A stretch of 64,000 nucleotides of DNA from Rhizobiaceae bacterium (GTDB taxonomy: Bacteria > Pseudomonadota > Alphaproteobacteria > Rhizobiales > Rhizobiaceae): positions 1 to 64,000 of the forward strand of contig JACVCH010000008.1 in NCBI GenBank assembly GCA_016742175.1, written 5' to 3'. The notes under the pieces were generated by a model. That model saw only the letters and a program-made list of their open reading frames with translations. It searched no databases and was not told the DNA's origin. Position 1 is the stretch's first letter. Each line of letters starts with the position of its first letter. Shown in pieces: positions 36,546-45,858 of the stretch. The position numbers and the translations under genes were made by a program.

Positions 36546-37256
36546 ATGTCGATCTGGTTCCGCCTCGGAGATTTCGTTTCGCGCGTGTCGTCGAACGCGC
36601 TCGTCTCGCTTGCCGATACGATCCGTTCCATCTTCGCGGCCGATCCCGAACTTCGCCGCCGCGTGGCCTTTTCCATCGCGATGATCGCGCTTTCGGCCAA
36701 GATGGCGAAGGCGGACGGCATCGTGTCCGCCCGCGAAGTCAATGCATTCCAGGAAATCTTCGAGATTCCGGACGAGGAAGCGCGCAACGTCGCGCGGCTC
36801 TACGATCTCGCCAAGCAGGACGTCGCGGGCTTCGACGCCTATGCGCGGCAGATGGCGGCGCTTTGCGGCTCCGGCCAGCCGAACTGCGCCATGCTGGAAG
36901 ACATCCTCGACGGGCTGTTCCACATCGCCAAGGCGGACGGCTACATCCACGAGCGCGAACTCGCCTTCCTCGGCGACGTCGCCGACATCTTCGAGATCGA
37001 CGGCGCGCATTTCGAGCGCATCCTCGCGCGGCACACGTTCGGGGCCGGCAGCGACCCCTATCTCGTGCTGGGCCTGTCGCCGGACCTGCCGTTCGAGGAC
37101 GTCCGTCGCGCCTATCGCAAGCTCGTGGCCGAAAACCATCCCGACCGGCTGATGGGGCGCGGGGTGCCCGAAGAGTTCGTCGCGATCGCGACCACGCGGC
37201 TCGCCGCCATCAACGCGGCCTTCGAGATGATCGAGCGCCAGCGGATGCACGCATGA
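36546..37256 (+). CDS. TerB-DnaJ (DjlA-like) co-chaperone
   Basis: A 236-residue protein: TerB-like helical domain (~35-155, 'MIALSAKMAKADGIVSAREV', 'GLFHIAKADGYIHERELAFL') and a C-terminal J-domain (~170-236, 'DPYLVLGLSPDLPFEDVRRA', the HPD tripeptide in 'AENHPDRLMG'). The pattern is DjlA, a DnaK co-chaperone linked to the cell envelope, although no N-terminal transmembrane helix is obvious. The stop overlaps the start of the amidase (ATGA), which is the common rhizobial arrangement. Confidence 0.88.
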   Translation: MSIWFRLGDFVSRVSSNALVSLADTIRSIFAADPELRRRVAFSIAMIALSAKMAKADGIVSAREVNAFQEIFEIPDEEARNVARLYDLAKQDVAGFDAYARQMAALCGSGQPNCAMLEDILDGLFHIAKADGYIHERELAFLGDVADIFEIDGAHFERILARHTFGAGSDPYLVLGLSPDLPFEDVRRAYRKLVAENHPDRLMGRGVPEEFVAIATTRLAAINAAFEMIERQRMHA

Positions 37257-38023
37257 CCGGCTTCGTCGTCGACTATGCAATGGCCGAACCGCGGGTTTCG
37301 CCCAATTTCGGCCCGCGCCGCGACGACCTGCCGATCGACAGCCTGATCCTGCACTATACCGGTATGCCGACCGGCGAGGGCGCGGAGGCGTGGCTGTGCG
37401 ACACGGCGAGTTCCGTCTCCTCGCACTACATCGTCCACGAAGACGGCCGCGTGGTGCAGATGGTGCGCGAGGCCGACCGCGCCTGGCATGCGGGCCAGTC
37501 CTTCTGGCGCGGCTGCCGCGACATGAATTCCTGCTCGATCGGCATCGAGATCGTCAATCCGGGTCATGATGGCGGGCTGCCGGGCTTCGCGGATGTCCAG
37601 ATCGAGGCCGTCATCGCTCTCGCCGCCGACATCCTCTCCCGCAACGCCATCGCGCCCGAGCGCGTGCTGGCCCATTCCGACGTGTCGCCCGGCCGCAAGG
37701 TCGATCCGGGCGAGCGCTTTCCCTGGGCCGCGCTGGCCGATGCCGGCGTCGGCCATTTCGTCGCGCCGTCGCATGTGCAGGGCGGCCGGTTCCTCGCCGC
37801 CGGAGATCGGGGCGAGCCGGTCGAGGCGCTGCAATCCATGCTCGCCCTCTACGGCTACGACGTCGAGATCAATGCCGTCTTCGACGACCAGACGCAGCGT
37901 GTCGTCGAGGCGTTCCAGCGCCATTTCCGCCAGTCGCGCGTCGACGGCGTCGCCGACCGCTCGACCATCGAAACGCTGCATCGCCTGCTCTCCGCCCTGC
38001 CGGCGGGTCTCGCCACGCGCTGA
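37253..38023 (+). CDS. N-acetylmuramoyl-L-alanine amidase, AmpD-like, with PG-binding domain
   Basis: A 256-residue protein without a signal peptide, which suggests a cytoplasmic AmpD-like role in recycling 1,6-anhydro-muropeptides. Amidase_2 (~25-175): zinc ligands in 'SLILHYTGMPT' and 'VLAHSDVSPGRKVDPG', with 'SSHYIVHEDGRVVQMV'. The C-terminal ~60 residues form a PG_binding_1 module ('VEALQSMLALYGYDV', 'VEAFQRHFRQ'). Coupled to the TerB-DnaJ gene by ATGA. Confidence 0.88.
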   Translation: MTGFVVDYAMAEPRVSPNFGPRRDDLPIDSLILHYTGMPTGEGAEAWLCDTASSVSSHYIVHEDGRVVQMVREADRAWHAGQSFWRGCRDMNSCSIGIEIVNPGHDGGLPGFADVQIEAVIALAADILSRNAIAPERVLAHSDVSPGRKVDPGERFPWAALADAGVGHFVAPSHVQGGRFLAAGDRGEPVEALQSMLALYGYDVEINAVFDDQTQRVVEAFQRHFRQSRVDGVADRSTIETLHRLLSALPAGLATR

Positions 38024-38186
38024 TCCTTTCATGACGTCCTGAAACGGTTTGTGATTCGCCGGGTCATCTTTGCGGCGGGTTCGACCCGCAATTGCGCATC
38101 CATGCAGACGCCGGGGCTGCATTCGCGAGCCCCAATCCGACCACCAGTCGTGCACTCGGCACGGCGCTGACATCAAACAGGAACTT

Positions 38187-38789
38187 ATGACGAAGCTGAC
38201 CCTTGCGGCGGTGGCTCTTGCCGCCGGAATGACCTCCTTTGCCAATTTTTCCCATGCGGAAACCGATCTCCACGCCATGAAGGCCCATGCGGGCCTCGCG
38301 CAGACCGGCCAGGCGGCCGAAAACGGCCTGCCGGGCGTCGATCCCCAGACCACCAGCTCCATCGCCGCCGAAACGGCAACCGAGGGCGGCAAGGCCAAGG
38401 CGGCCGCGATCACCGACGCGAAGTTCGCCGGCATCGTCGCGAAATACGCCGCCGAGACCGGCGTGCCGCCGGCGCTTGCCCATGCCGTCATCCGCGTCGA
38501 GAGCAACTACCGGCCGAATGTCACCGGCCGCGCGGGCGAGGTCGGGCTGATGCAGATCAAGCCGGCGACGGCGCGGATGATGGGCTATTCGGGCAGCGCC
38601 AAGGGGCTCTACGATCCCGAAACGAACATTCGCTTCGGCATGAAATATCTCGCCAAGGCGCAGTCGGTCGGCGACGGCACGACGTGCGGGACGATCCTCA
38701 AATACAATGCCGGCCACGGCGCCAAGCGCATGAACCCGATCTCGGCGAATTACTGCGCCAAGGTCCAGCGGATCATGGCGGGCGCCTGA
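38187..38789 (+). CDS. Secreted lytic transglycosylase (SLT domain)
   Basis: A 200-residue family 1 lytic transglycosylase. The signal peptide 'MTKLTLAAVALAAGMTSFA' ends near Ser-His-Ala at ~24. The SLT domain begins at ~80 and has catalytic Glu in 'AHAVIRVESNYRPN', then 'GEVGLMQIKPATARMMG' and 'ILKYNAGHGAKRMN'. It cleaves glycan strands without water, giving 1,6-anhydro ends, the substrate class of the neighbouring AmpD-like amidase. ATG 38187 follows ACAGGAA. Confidence 0.9.
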   Translation: MTKLTLAAVALAAGMTSFANFSHAETDLHAMKAHAGLAQTGQAAENGLPGVDPQTTSSIAAETATEGGKAKAAAITDAKFAGIVAKYAAETGVPPALAHAVIRVESNYRPNVTGRAGEVGLMQIKPATARMMGYSGSAKGLYDPETNIRFGMKYLAKAQSVGDGTTCGTILKYNAGHGAKRMNPISANYCAKVQRIMAGA

Positions 38790-38816
38790 TCACCTAGGGA
38801 CAGGCGCCGAATTCGG

Positions 38817-38846
38817 TTGAATTTTCAGCGCCGCCATCCTTTATAC
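38817..38846 (+). promoter_or_regulatory. rnpB promoter
   Basis: TTGAAT (38817-38822), an 18-base spacer and TTATAC (38841-38846), ending 6 bases before the predicted RNA 5' end at 38852. The spacing fits initiation directly at the mature 5' end. Confidence 0.7.
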
Positions 38847-38851
38847 GCCCG

Positions 38852-39247
38852 GTCAGTCGGCCGGGCGGCCGCTTTGCGAGGCTTGCCTTCGCGGGGAGGA
38901 AAGTCCGGGCTCCACGGAAGAACGGTGCCGGCTAACAGCCGGCGGGGGCGACCCCAGGGAAAGTGCAACAGAGAGCAGACCGCCGCGCCCTTTTGGGTTC
39001 GGCAAGGGTGAAAGGGTGGGGTAAGAGCCCACCGCGCTGCCGGCAACGGGAGCGGCATGGCAAACCCCACCGGGAGCAAAACCGAATAGGGACGGCGCGA
39101 GGGGCAACCCTCAGGGCATTTCCGGCCCGGCCGTCCGGGTTGGTTGCTTGAGGCGCGTCGCAAGACGCGTCCCAGAAGAATGGCCGCCACGTTTCGGCGC
39201 CTCCGGGCGCCGGGGCCATACAGAACCCGGCTTACAGGCCGACTGAC
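38852..39247 (+). ncRNA. rnpB: RNase P RNA
   Basis: A 396-base class A RNase P RNA. The conserved core 'GAGGAAAGTCCGGGCTCCA' (CR-I) is near the 5' end and 'ACAGAACCCGGCTTACAGGC' near the 3' end. The ends pair: GTCAGTCGGCC (38852-38862) with GGCCGACTGAC (39237-39247) forms helix P1. 'AGGGTGAAAGGGTG' and 'GGTAAGAGCCCACC' match the central conserved regions. A CGCTTTTT run follows as the terminator. No reading frame in this stretch is meaningful. Confidence 0.98.
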
Positions 39248-39291
39248 GCTTTTTCCATCAATGGCTTGCGGGCGTTGCTTGCGAAACCGAA

Positions 39292-40407
39292 TCAGCCTCG
39301 CTGCGCGTCGAGCGAGGCTTCGATCGCGCGCCAGAGCTCGGCCGCCGGCTCGCAGCCGACCGACAGCCGGATGAAACCCGGATCGACCGCATCGCCCCAG
39401 CGCGCGCGCCGCTCGGCAGAGGAGTGGACGCCGCCGAACGAGGTCGCCGGCTGGAGCAGCGCGCAGCCGTCGATGAAGCCCTCCGCCTTCGCCTCGCTGT
39501 CGAGCGTCAGCCCGATCAGGAAGCCGAAGCGCAGCATCTGCGCACGGGCGAGATTGTGCGAGGGATCGCCGGCGAGCCCCGGATAGCGCAGCGCCCTGAC
39601 GTCATCGCGGCCCTTGAGCTTTTCTGCAAGAAACTCGGCCGTGTCGCACATGCGCTGGAAGCGCACGTCCAGCGTCTCCAGCCCGCGATGGACCTGCCAA
39701 GCCTCGAACGGGCCGGGAATGCCGCCGGCAAGTTTTCGCCAGTCCGAGACGGCCTGCATGATCCCGGCGTCGCGGCTCGCTACATGGCCGAACAGCGCGT
39801 CCGAATGCCCGTTCGGCGCCTTGGTGTCGGAGGCGACGACGATGTCGACGCCGAGGTCGAGCGGGCGCTGGCCGAGCGGGGTCATGGTCGTGTTGTCGGC
39901 AACGACGATCGCGCCGGCGGCATGGGCGGCGTCCGCCACTGCCTTGATGTCGCAAAGATCGAGGCCCGGATTGGCCGGCGTCTCGAGGAACACCAGCGCG
40001 AACCCGTCGAAGCCGCCATCGAGGAAGGTCGCCGTCGGGCGCGTCTCGTAGGTGACGCCGAGGCGCGTCAGGAAGCGCTCGGTCAAGACCCGCGTCGTGT
40101 AGTAGCCGTCGGACGGCAGCAGGATCTTGTCGCCCGCCTTCAGCGTCGCGAAGAAGGCCGCCGCGATGGCCGCCATGCCGGACGGGAAGCCGAGCGCCGG
40201 CGCGTCCTCCAGATGGCCGAGCATCTCCTCCACCGCTTCCCAGGTGTCGTTCGAAAACCGCCCATATTGCGCGAAACCCGCCGGCGCGCCGGGCAGGTGG
40301 AACATCGACGCCATCGTCAGCGGCAGCGCGACCGGATCGCCCTTGTCGAGCTTTGCGCGGCGAAGATGGGGGAGGGCGGCGGCGCGGTGGGAAATCTCGT
40401 CGGTCAT
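39292..40407 (-). CDS. Cystathionine gamma-lyase-like PLP enzyme
   Basis: A 371-residue PLP enzyme of the Cys/Met metabolism (trans-sulfuration) family, cytoplasmic. PLP Lys is in 'VASDTKAPNGHSD', and upstream are 'GFPSGMAAIAAAFFATLKAG' and 'LVFLETPANPGLDLCDI'. The usual Tyr-rich substrate loop is represented by 'QYGRFSNDTWEAVEEML'. Members release cysteine, homocysteine or volatile sulfur compounds; whether this one is a gamma-lyase or beta-lyase is unclear. It is monocistronic, with starts 391 bases from the divergent mraZ. Confidence 0.82.
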   Translation of the reverse strand: MTDEISHRAAALPHLRRAKLDKGDPVALPLTMASMFHLPGAPAGFAQYGRFSNDTWEAVEEMLGHLEDAPALGFPSGMAAIAAAFFATLKAGDKILLPSDGYYTTRVLTERFLTRLGVTYETRPTATFLDGGFDGFALVFLETPANPGLDLCDIKAVADAAHAAGAIVVADNTTMTPLGQRPLDLGVDIVVASDTKAPNGHSDALFGHVASRDAGIMQAVSDWRKLAGGIPGPFEAWQVHRGLETLDVRFQRMCDTAEFLAEKLKGRDDVRALRYPGLAGDPSHNLARAQMLRFGFLIGLTLDSEAKAEGFIDGCALLQPATSFGGVHSSAERRARWGDAVDPGFIRLSVGCEPAAELWRAIEASLDAQRG

Positions 40408-40798
40408 CGTCGATCCTTGGCTGCGGGCGAGGGCGGGACGCTAGAGCCGGCAACGCGGATTCGCAAGGCTCGCCGAAGGTTGCGCGCCGTCGCGCGATAA
40501 ACGTTTCATTAGGCTTAATGGACCATAAACGAGATTGGCCCGAATCCCCTCGAAACAGGTGGTCGCGGGCGCTCGTGAAAGACCTCATCCCGTTGACGCC
40601 CATAACAGCCCATGATATCCCTGACAGCCAATCCAGCGGTCGTTTCAGTCCCAGTTCGAGCGTTCTCCAGGTCCGCCGCATTCGCCCGGACCTGCGCTCG
40701 TTTCCTGGCTTTCGACACGCGGACGGGGGCGACAGGGGAGACTGCGAATTGGGCCATCGAGCGCGATATGGGCGCACCGCTTCTCGGCGAGCCGGCTG
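40408..40798. other. 391-base divergent intergenic region before mraZ
   Basis: There is no convincing coding frame here: the open frames lack ribosome sites and recognisable sequence. It should hold the promoter for the whole dcw cluster and that of the PLP enzyme. Candidate elements: TTGACG (40593-40598), 17-base spacer, TATCCC (40616-40621); and G-rich direct repeats CGGGG (40724-40728) and AGGGG (40734-40738) with a 5-base spacer, the spacing used by MraZ at its own promoter. Confidence 0.6.
40593..40738 (+). promoter_or_regulatory. Candidate dcw promoter and MraZ box
   Basis: The -35/-10 pair is TTGACG and TATCCC at 17 bases. The proposed MraZ site is only two clear repeats (TGGGN-like, with N5 spacers), so it is weak. 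The leader to mraZ would be about 170 bases. Confidence 0.35.
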
Positions 40799-41263
40799 AT
40801 GGACCGTTTTCTTTCCAGTGCGATCAACCGAATCGATTCGAAGGGCCGCGTGTCGGTCCCGGCGCATTTCCGGGCCGTCGTGCAGAAGCGCGGCTATGGC
40901 GAGCTTTATGCCCTGCGGGCGCTCGACGTGCCGGCGCTGGATGTGGGCGGGCTCGACCTGCTCGACCGCTACGAGGAGCGGATCGCGCTGGAGGACCCGT
41001 TTCTCCAGACGGCGGACGACATGTCCTTCTTCTGCCATGGCGACGGCGCGTTCCTGAAGCTCGACCAGGACGGGCGGATCACGGTCACGGATTTCCTGCG
41101 CGAACATACCGGCATCGAGGCGGAAGTGGCCTTTGTCGGCCGGGGCACCTTTTTCCAGATGTGGGAGCCGTCGCGGCTGAAGGCGCATGGCGAGGCCGTG
41201 CGGGCGCGGCTCCTGAAGTTCAGGCAGGCGGCCCAGGCAAATCGGCACGGAGAATCGGAATGA
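40799..41263 (+). CDS. mraZ: Transcriptional regulator MraZ
   Basis: A 154-residue AbrB-like DNA-binding protein, first gene of the dcw cluster, that represses its own operon in E. coli. Two SpoVT/AbrB-type repeats: '[20 protein letters not shown]' at the N-terminus and '[20 protein letters not shown]' in the middle. The stop overlaps the rsmH start. Confidence 0.95.
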   Translation: MDRFLSSAINRIDSKGRVSVPAHFRAVVQKRGYGELYALRALDVPALDVGGLDLLDRYEERIALEDPFLQTADDMSFFCHGDGAFLKLDQDGRITVTDFLREHTGIEAEVAFVGRGTFFQMWEPSRLKAHGEAVRARLLKFRQAAQANRHGESE

Positions 41264-42279
41264 TGGCGGGCCCCGGCGACGAGGGTGCCGGTGGCGGACC
41301 GGCCCGCCACATTCCGGTCCTCCTGGCCGAGGTGCTGGACGCGTTGCGCCTTGAGGCCGGCCAGACCATCATCGACGGCACGTTCGGCGCCGGCGGCTAC
41401 ACGCGCGCCATTCTCGAAACGGGCGCGAACGTCGTCGCCATCGACCGCGACCCGACCGCGATTGCCGCCGGCCGGGCGATGGAGGCGGAGTTTTCCGGCC
41501 GCCTGCGGCTCGTCGAGGGCCCGTTCTCGCTGCTCGATGAATATGTCGAGGGAACCGTCGACGGCGTCGTGCTCGACATCGGCGTTTCCTCCATGCAGAT
41601 CGACGAGGCCGAGCGCGGCTTTTCCTTCCGTCATGACGGCCCGCTCGACATGCGCATGTCGGGCAAGGGCGCGAGCGCGGCGGACGTCGTCAACAGCTAC
41701 AAGCTCGGCGATCTCGCCCGCGTCTTCGGCTTCCTCGGCGAGGAACGCCAGGCCGGCCGCATCGCCCGCATGATCGAGGACAAGCGCGCGCGCCGGCCAT
41801 TCTCGCGCACCGCCGAACTCGCGGACGCGATCCAGACGCTGGTCGGGCGCGGGCCGAAGGACAAGATCCATCCGGCGACGCGCGTCTTCCAGGCGCTGCG
41901 CATCCACGTCAATGACGAGCTCGGCGAACTCGCCCGTGCGCTCTTCGCCGCAGAGCGGGCGCTGAAGCCCGGGGGACAGCTCGTCGTCGTCACCTTCCAT
42001 TCGCTGGAAGACCGCATCGTCAAGCGCTTCATCGCAGACCGCGCCGGCAAGGCGTCGGGCTCGCGGCACCTGCCCGAAGCGCATTTCATCGCGCCGACCT
42101 TCACCGACGCCGGCAAGGCCATCGCCACAAGCGATACGGAGGCCGAGGCCAACCCCCGCGCGCGCTCGGCGAAGCTGCGTGCCGCGACGCGCACGGACAC
42201 GGCGGCCCGCTTCGCCGATTTCTCGATTTTCGGATTGCCCAAACTGCCCGCCATCGGCGACGCCGAGGAGACGCACTGA
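41260..42279 (+). CDS. rsmH: 16S rRNA (cytosine1402-N4)-methyltransferase RsmH
   Basis: RsmH (MraW) methylates N4 of C1402 in 16S rRNA. In 339 residues: '[20 protein letters not shown]' at the N-terminus, SAM motif '[17 protein letters not shown]', '[20 protein letters not shown]', and '[13 protein letters not shown]' near the end. The start is ATG 41260 in an ATGA overlap with mraZ (41263 also possible). The C-terminal '[15 protein letters not shown]' is the usual family close. Confidence 0.94.
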   Translation: MMAGPGDEGAGGGPARHIPVLLAEVLDALRLEAGQTIIDGTFGAGGYTRAILETGANVVAIDRDPTAIAAGRAMEAEFSGRLRLVEGPFSLLDEYVEGTVDGVVLDIGVSSMQIDEAERGFSFRHDGPLDMRMSGKGASAADVVNSYKLGDLARVFGFLGEERQAGRIARMIEDKRARRPFSRTAELADAIQTLVGRGPKDKIHPATRVFQALRIHVNDELGELARALFAAERALKPGGQLVVVTFHSLEDRIVKRFIADRAGKASGSRHLPEAHFIAPTFTDAGKAIATSDTEAEANPRARSAKLRAATRTDTAARFADFSIFGLPKLPAIGDAEETH

Positions 42280-42280
42280 C

Positions 42281-42637
42281 ATGTTCCGCACCACCGACAT
42301 CGTTCTCATCGTGGTCATGGTTTCGGCGGCAGCCTTTACCTACAAGACCAAGCACGACGCGGAAAACCAGCTTGCCGAAGTGCGAAGGCTGCAAAGCCAG
42401 ATCGCCTTCGAGAAGGATTCCATCGACGTGCTCAACGCCGACTGGAGCCTCCTCAACCAGCCTTCGCGGCTTCAGCGGCTGAAGGAGACCTTCGCGGAGG
42501 AACTCCAGCTCAATCCGGTCCAGCCCTACCAGTTCGCCACCATCTCCGAATTGCCCCGCCGCCCGCTCGCGATCGAGGACCTGATCGCCGGCGACGGGCT
42601 GATCGACGAAATCGCCACCGGGAGCATCATGCAATGA
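42281..42637 (+). CDS. ftsL: Cell division protein FtsL
   Basis: A 118-residue bitopic membrane protein of the FtsQLB complex. A single helix 'IVLIVVMVSAAAFTY' is followed by the coiled coil 'ENQLAEVRRLQSQIAFEKDS' and the membrane-distal 'LNADWSLLNQPSRLQRLKE'. It begins one base after rsmH stops and overlaps the ftsI start by 4 bases. Low sequence conservation is usual; position and topology identify it. Confidence 0.9.
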   Translation: MFRTTDIVLIVVMVSAAAFTYKTKHDAENQLAEVRRLQSQIAFEKDSIDVLNADWSLLNQPSRLQRLKETFAEELQLNPVQPYQFATISELPRRPLAIEDLIAGDGLIDEIATGSIMQ

Positions 42638-44358
42638 GGATCGTCAGCCGGATCACCTCGCTCCTGAAGCGGTCGACCCGCAAGGCCGACGACGCGGCGA
42701 TCGTCGTCGACGGCGCGCGCAAACGTTCGGGCGGGTCCACGCGCTCGCGCATGGCCATCACCTTCGCGCTCTTCATGGGCGTCTATGCCGTCATCGGCGG
42801 GCGTATCGTCTATCTCGGCATCGAGGATCTGCCGGCCGGCGGGCCGCCGCCTTCGCGCGTCACCGCCAACCGGCCCGACATCGTCGACCGCAACGGGCTG
42901 GTGCTGGCGACCGACATCAAGTCCGCGTCGCTCTTCGCCGAGCCGCGCCGCATCGTCGATCCGAACGAGGCGATCGAGAAGCTGCGCACGATCCTGCCGG
43001 ATCTCGACTACAACCAGACCTATCAGCGGCTATCGACCGATGCCGGCTTCGTGTGGCTGCGCCGGCAATTGTCGCCGCGCCAGCAGGCCGACATCATGGC
43101 GCTCGGCATTCCCGGCGTCGGCTTCCGCACCGAGAAGAAGCGTTTTTATCCCGGCGGTGCGACCGCCTCGCACGTCCTCGGCCTCGTCAATGTCGACAAT
43201 CGCGGCACGGCGGGCATGGAGAAATACATCGACGACCAGGGCCTCGCCGACCTTCAGGCCTCGGGCCTGGCGATCGCGGGCGATCTCGCCCCGGTCGCGC
43301 TGTCGCTCGACCTGCGCGTCCAGCACATCGTCCATGACGAACTCGTGCAGGCGATGGAGAAATACCAGGCGATCGCCGCCGGCGCCGTCGTGCTCAACGC
43401 CAAGACCGGCGAGGTCATCGCCATGGCGTCGCTGCCGGATTACGACCCGAACAATCCCTACAACGCGCTTGAGAAGGACCGGCTCAACCGCATGTCGGCG
43501 GGCGTCTTCGAGATGGGCTCGACCTTCAAGGGCTTCACCACCGCGATGGCCCTCGATTCGGGGCTCGTGAAGCTCTCCGACCGCTTCGACGCCACCGCGC
43601 CGATCCGCATCGGCGGCCACACGATCCGCGACTTCCACGGCAAGGGCCGCGTGCTGACCGTGCCGGAAGTCTTCATCTACTCGTCCAACATCGGCACCGC
43701 CCGCATGGTCGACGTGCTGGGCATCGAGGGCCACCGCAACTATCTGAAGCGGCTCGGCCTCCTCGACCGCATGACGACCGAGCTGCCCGAGGTCGCGCGC
43801 CCGACCGAACCGGCCGTGTGGAAGAAGATCAACTCCATCACGATCTCCTTCGGCCATGGCGTGGCGACGACGCCGCTGCAGACGGCGGTCGCCGCCGCGG
43901 CCGTCCTCAATGGCGGACGCCTCATCAACCCGACCTTCCTGCCGCGCACGGAAGAGCAGGCGATGGGTTCGGCGCTGCAGGTCCTCAATCCGTCGACCAG
44001 CGACGCCATGCGCTATCTCTTCCGCTACAACACCGAATCCGGCTCCGGCCGGCGTGCCGACGTTCCGGGCTATTTCGTCGGCGGCAAGACCGGTACGGCC
44101 GAGAAGGTCGTCAACGGACGCTATGTCAGCGGCATCCGCTTCAACGCCTTCATCGCCGGCTTCCCGCTCAACGATCCCGAATACATCGTCCTGACGATCG
44201 TCGACGAGCCGAAGTCCGAAAAGCCGGGCGTTGGCGCGACGGCCGGCCTCAACGCCGCCCCGATGGCGGGCAACATTGTGCGTCGTTCGGCCTCGCTTCT
44301 TGGCGTGAAGCCAGATTTCAGCCATGAAAGTGAGGCTCTGCTCGCCGCCTATCAGTGA
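42634..44358 (+). CDS. ftsI: Septal peptidoglycan transpeptidase FtsI (PBP3)
   Basis: A 574-residue class B penicillin-binding protein: membrane anchor ~40-60 ('ITFALFMGVYAVIGGRIVYL'), pedestal domain with 'RGTAGMEKYID', and transpeptidase with Ser nucleophile in 'GSTFKGF', 'YSSNIGTARM' (S-x-N) and 'GGKTGTAEK' (K-T-G). It cross-links septal peptidoglycan with FtsW. The start overlaps ftsL by ATGA. Confidence 0.96.
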   Translation: MRIVSRITSLLKRSTRKADDAAIVVDGARKRSGGSTRSRMAITFALFMGVYAVIGGRIVYLGIEDLPAGGPPPSRVTANRPDIVDRNGLVLATDIKSASLFAEPRRIVDPNEAIEKLRTILPDLDYNQTYQRLSTDAGFVWLRRQLSPRQQADIMALGIPGVGFRTEKKRFYPGGATASHVLGLVNVDNRGTAGMEKYIDDQGLADLQASGLAIAGDLAPVALSLDLRVQHIVHDELVQAMEKYQAIAAGAVVLNAKTGEVIAMASLPDYDPNNPYNALEKDRLNRMSAGVFEMGSTFKGFTTAMALDSGLVKLSDRFDATAPIRIGGHTIRDFHGKGRVLTVPEVFIYSSNIGTARMVDVLGIEGHRNYLKRLGLLDRMTTELPEVARPTEPAVWKKINSITISFGHGVATTPLQTAVAAAAVLNGGRLINPTFLPRTEEQAMGSALQVLNPSTSDAMRYLFRYNTESGSGRRADVPGYFVGGKTGTAEKVVNGRYVSGIRFNAFIAGFPLNDPEYIVLTIVDEPKSEKPGVGATAGLNAAPMAGNIVRRSASLLGVKPDFSHESEALLAAYQ

Positions 44359-44406
44359 TTCCCGTCTGCGGCCGCGAGCCGCCGGCGCCCATCCGAACGG
44401 AAACGC

Positions 44407-45858
44407 ATGAAACTCGCCGACCTCGCACCCGCCCAAGCCATCGTTCCGCCGGAAGCCGGCGCGATCGAGGTGAAGGGCTTCGCGCTCGATTCGCGCAAGG
44501 TCGAGCCGGGCTACGTGTTCGCCGCCTTCGACGGCGCGAAGACGAGCGGGGCGAAGTTCGTCTCCGACGCCGTGGCGCGCGGGGCGACGGCGATCCTCGC
44601 CGCGCGCGGCACCGAGGTTCCGGCCGGCGTGCCGCTCCTCGAAACCGCCGATCCGCGCCGCAGCCTTTCGCTCGCGCTCGCCGCCTTCTACGGCGCGCAG
44701 CCGCAGACCATGGTCGCCGTCACCGGCACGGCCGGCAAGACCTCGGTCGCCAGCTTCGCGCGCCAGATCTGGGCGCATGAAGGCCATGGCGCCGCCAGCA
44801 TCGGCACGACGGGCGTCATCTCGCCCAGCTTCACCGAATACGGCTCTCTGACGACGCCCGATCCCGTCGCTCTCCACCAGCTTTTGAAGAAGCTCGCCGG
44901 CGAAGGGGTCACCCATGCGGCGATGGAGGCGTCGAGCCACGGCCTCGACCAGCGCCGCCTCGACGGCGTGAAGCTTTCTGCCGCCGGCTTCACAAATCTC
45001 GGCCGCGACCACATGGACTACCATGCGACGCTGGACGAATATTTCGACGCCAAGATGCGGCTTTTCGATACGCTGATGCCGAGATCGGCGCCCGCGGTGA
45101 TCTTCGCCGACGACCCCTGGTCGGCGCGCGCGATCGAAGCCTGCAAGGCGGCCGGGCTCGAAATCCTGACCGTCGGCCGCGCCGGCAATTGCCTCGAACT
45201 GAAGCGCGTCGAGCACGGCCGTCACCGCCAGCGCACCGAAATCTGCCATGACGGCACGATCTACGAGGTCGACCTGCCGCTCGCGGGCGAATTCCAGGTG
45301 TCGAACGCGCTCGTCGCGGCCGGGCTCTGCATCGCGACCGGAACGCCGATCGCGACCGCCATGGCTGCGCTGCGCAAGCTCGAAGGCGCTTCCGGCCGGC
45401 TCGAACTCGTCGGCACCACCAGGGCCGGCGCGCCGGTCTATGTCGACTACGCGCACAAGCCAGAGGCGCTGGAAAACGTGCTGTCCGCCGTCCGCCCGTT
45501 CACGACCGGCAAGGTCGTCGTAGTGTTCGGCTGCGGCGGCGACCGCGACAAGGGCAAGCGGCCGATCATGGGCGAGATTGCTTCGCGCCTCGCCGACCGG
45601 GTGATCGTCACCGACGACAATCCGCGCTCGGAGGTGCCCGCCACGATCCGCGCCGCAATCATGGAATCTGTGCCGGGTGCCTTGGAAATTGGCGACCGGC
45701 GCAAGGCGATCCGCGAGGCGGTCGCTTCGCTCGGGCAGGGCGACACGCTTATCGTCGCAGGCAAGGGACACGAGGAAGGGCAGACGGTCGGCGACGTCAC
45801 GCTGCCCTTTTCCGATCATGAAGAGGTGCGGGCGGCGTTGAGGGAGAGCGCAGCATGA
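44407..45858 (+). CDS. murE: UDP-MurNAc-tripeptide synthetase MurE
   Basis: MurE adds the third stem residue. The 483-residue Mur ligase has the ATP loop '[13 protein letters not shown]', '[15 protein letters not shown]', '[16 protein letters not shown]' and the 'DDNPRSE' motif that selects meso-diaminopimelate. It starts 48 bases after ftsI and overlaps murF by 4 bases. Confidence 0.96.
   Translation: MKLADLAPAQAIVPPEAGAIEVKGFALDSRKVEPGYVFAAFDGAKTSGAKFVSDAVARGATAILAARGTEVPAGVPLLETADPRRSLSLALAAFYGAQPQTMVAVTGTAGKTSVASFARQIWAHEGHGAASIGTTGVISPSFTEYGSLTTPDPVALHQLLKKLAGEGVTHAAMEASSHGLDQRRLDGVKLSAAGFTNLGRDHMDYHATLDEYFDAKMRLFDTLMPRSAPAVIFADDPWSARAIEACKAAGLEILTVGRAGNCLELKRVEHGRHRQRTEICHDGTIYEVDLPLAGEFQVSNALVAAGLCIATGTPIATAMAALRKLEGASGRLELVGTTRAGAPVYVDYAHKPEALENVLSAVRPFTTGKVVVVFGCGGDRDKGKRPIMGEIASRLADRVIVTDDNPRSEVPATIRAAIMESVPGALEIGDRRKAIREAVASLGQGDTLIVAGKGHEEGQTVGDVTLPFSDHEEVRAALRESAA

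Noticed and set aside
38853-39374. Several open frames on both strands within the RNase P RNA region
   Set aside because: The RNA has its conserved cores and end-pairing helix; the frames are accidental.
40515-40757. 80-codon minus-strand open frame before mraZ
   Set aside because: No ribosome site, no recognisable sequence, and it covers the expected dcw promoter.
43030-45819. A 929-codon open frame on the minus strand across ftsI and murE
   Set aside because: It is the complement of two well-conserved genes. At this GC, the antisense frame lacks stops by codon bias; composition (Arg, His, Asp, Gly) is that of shadow frames.
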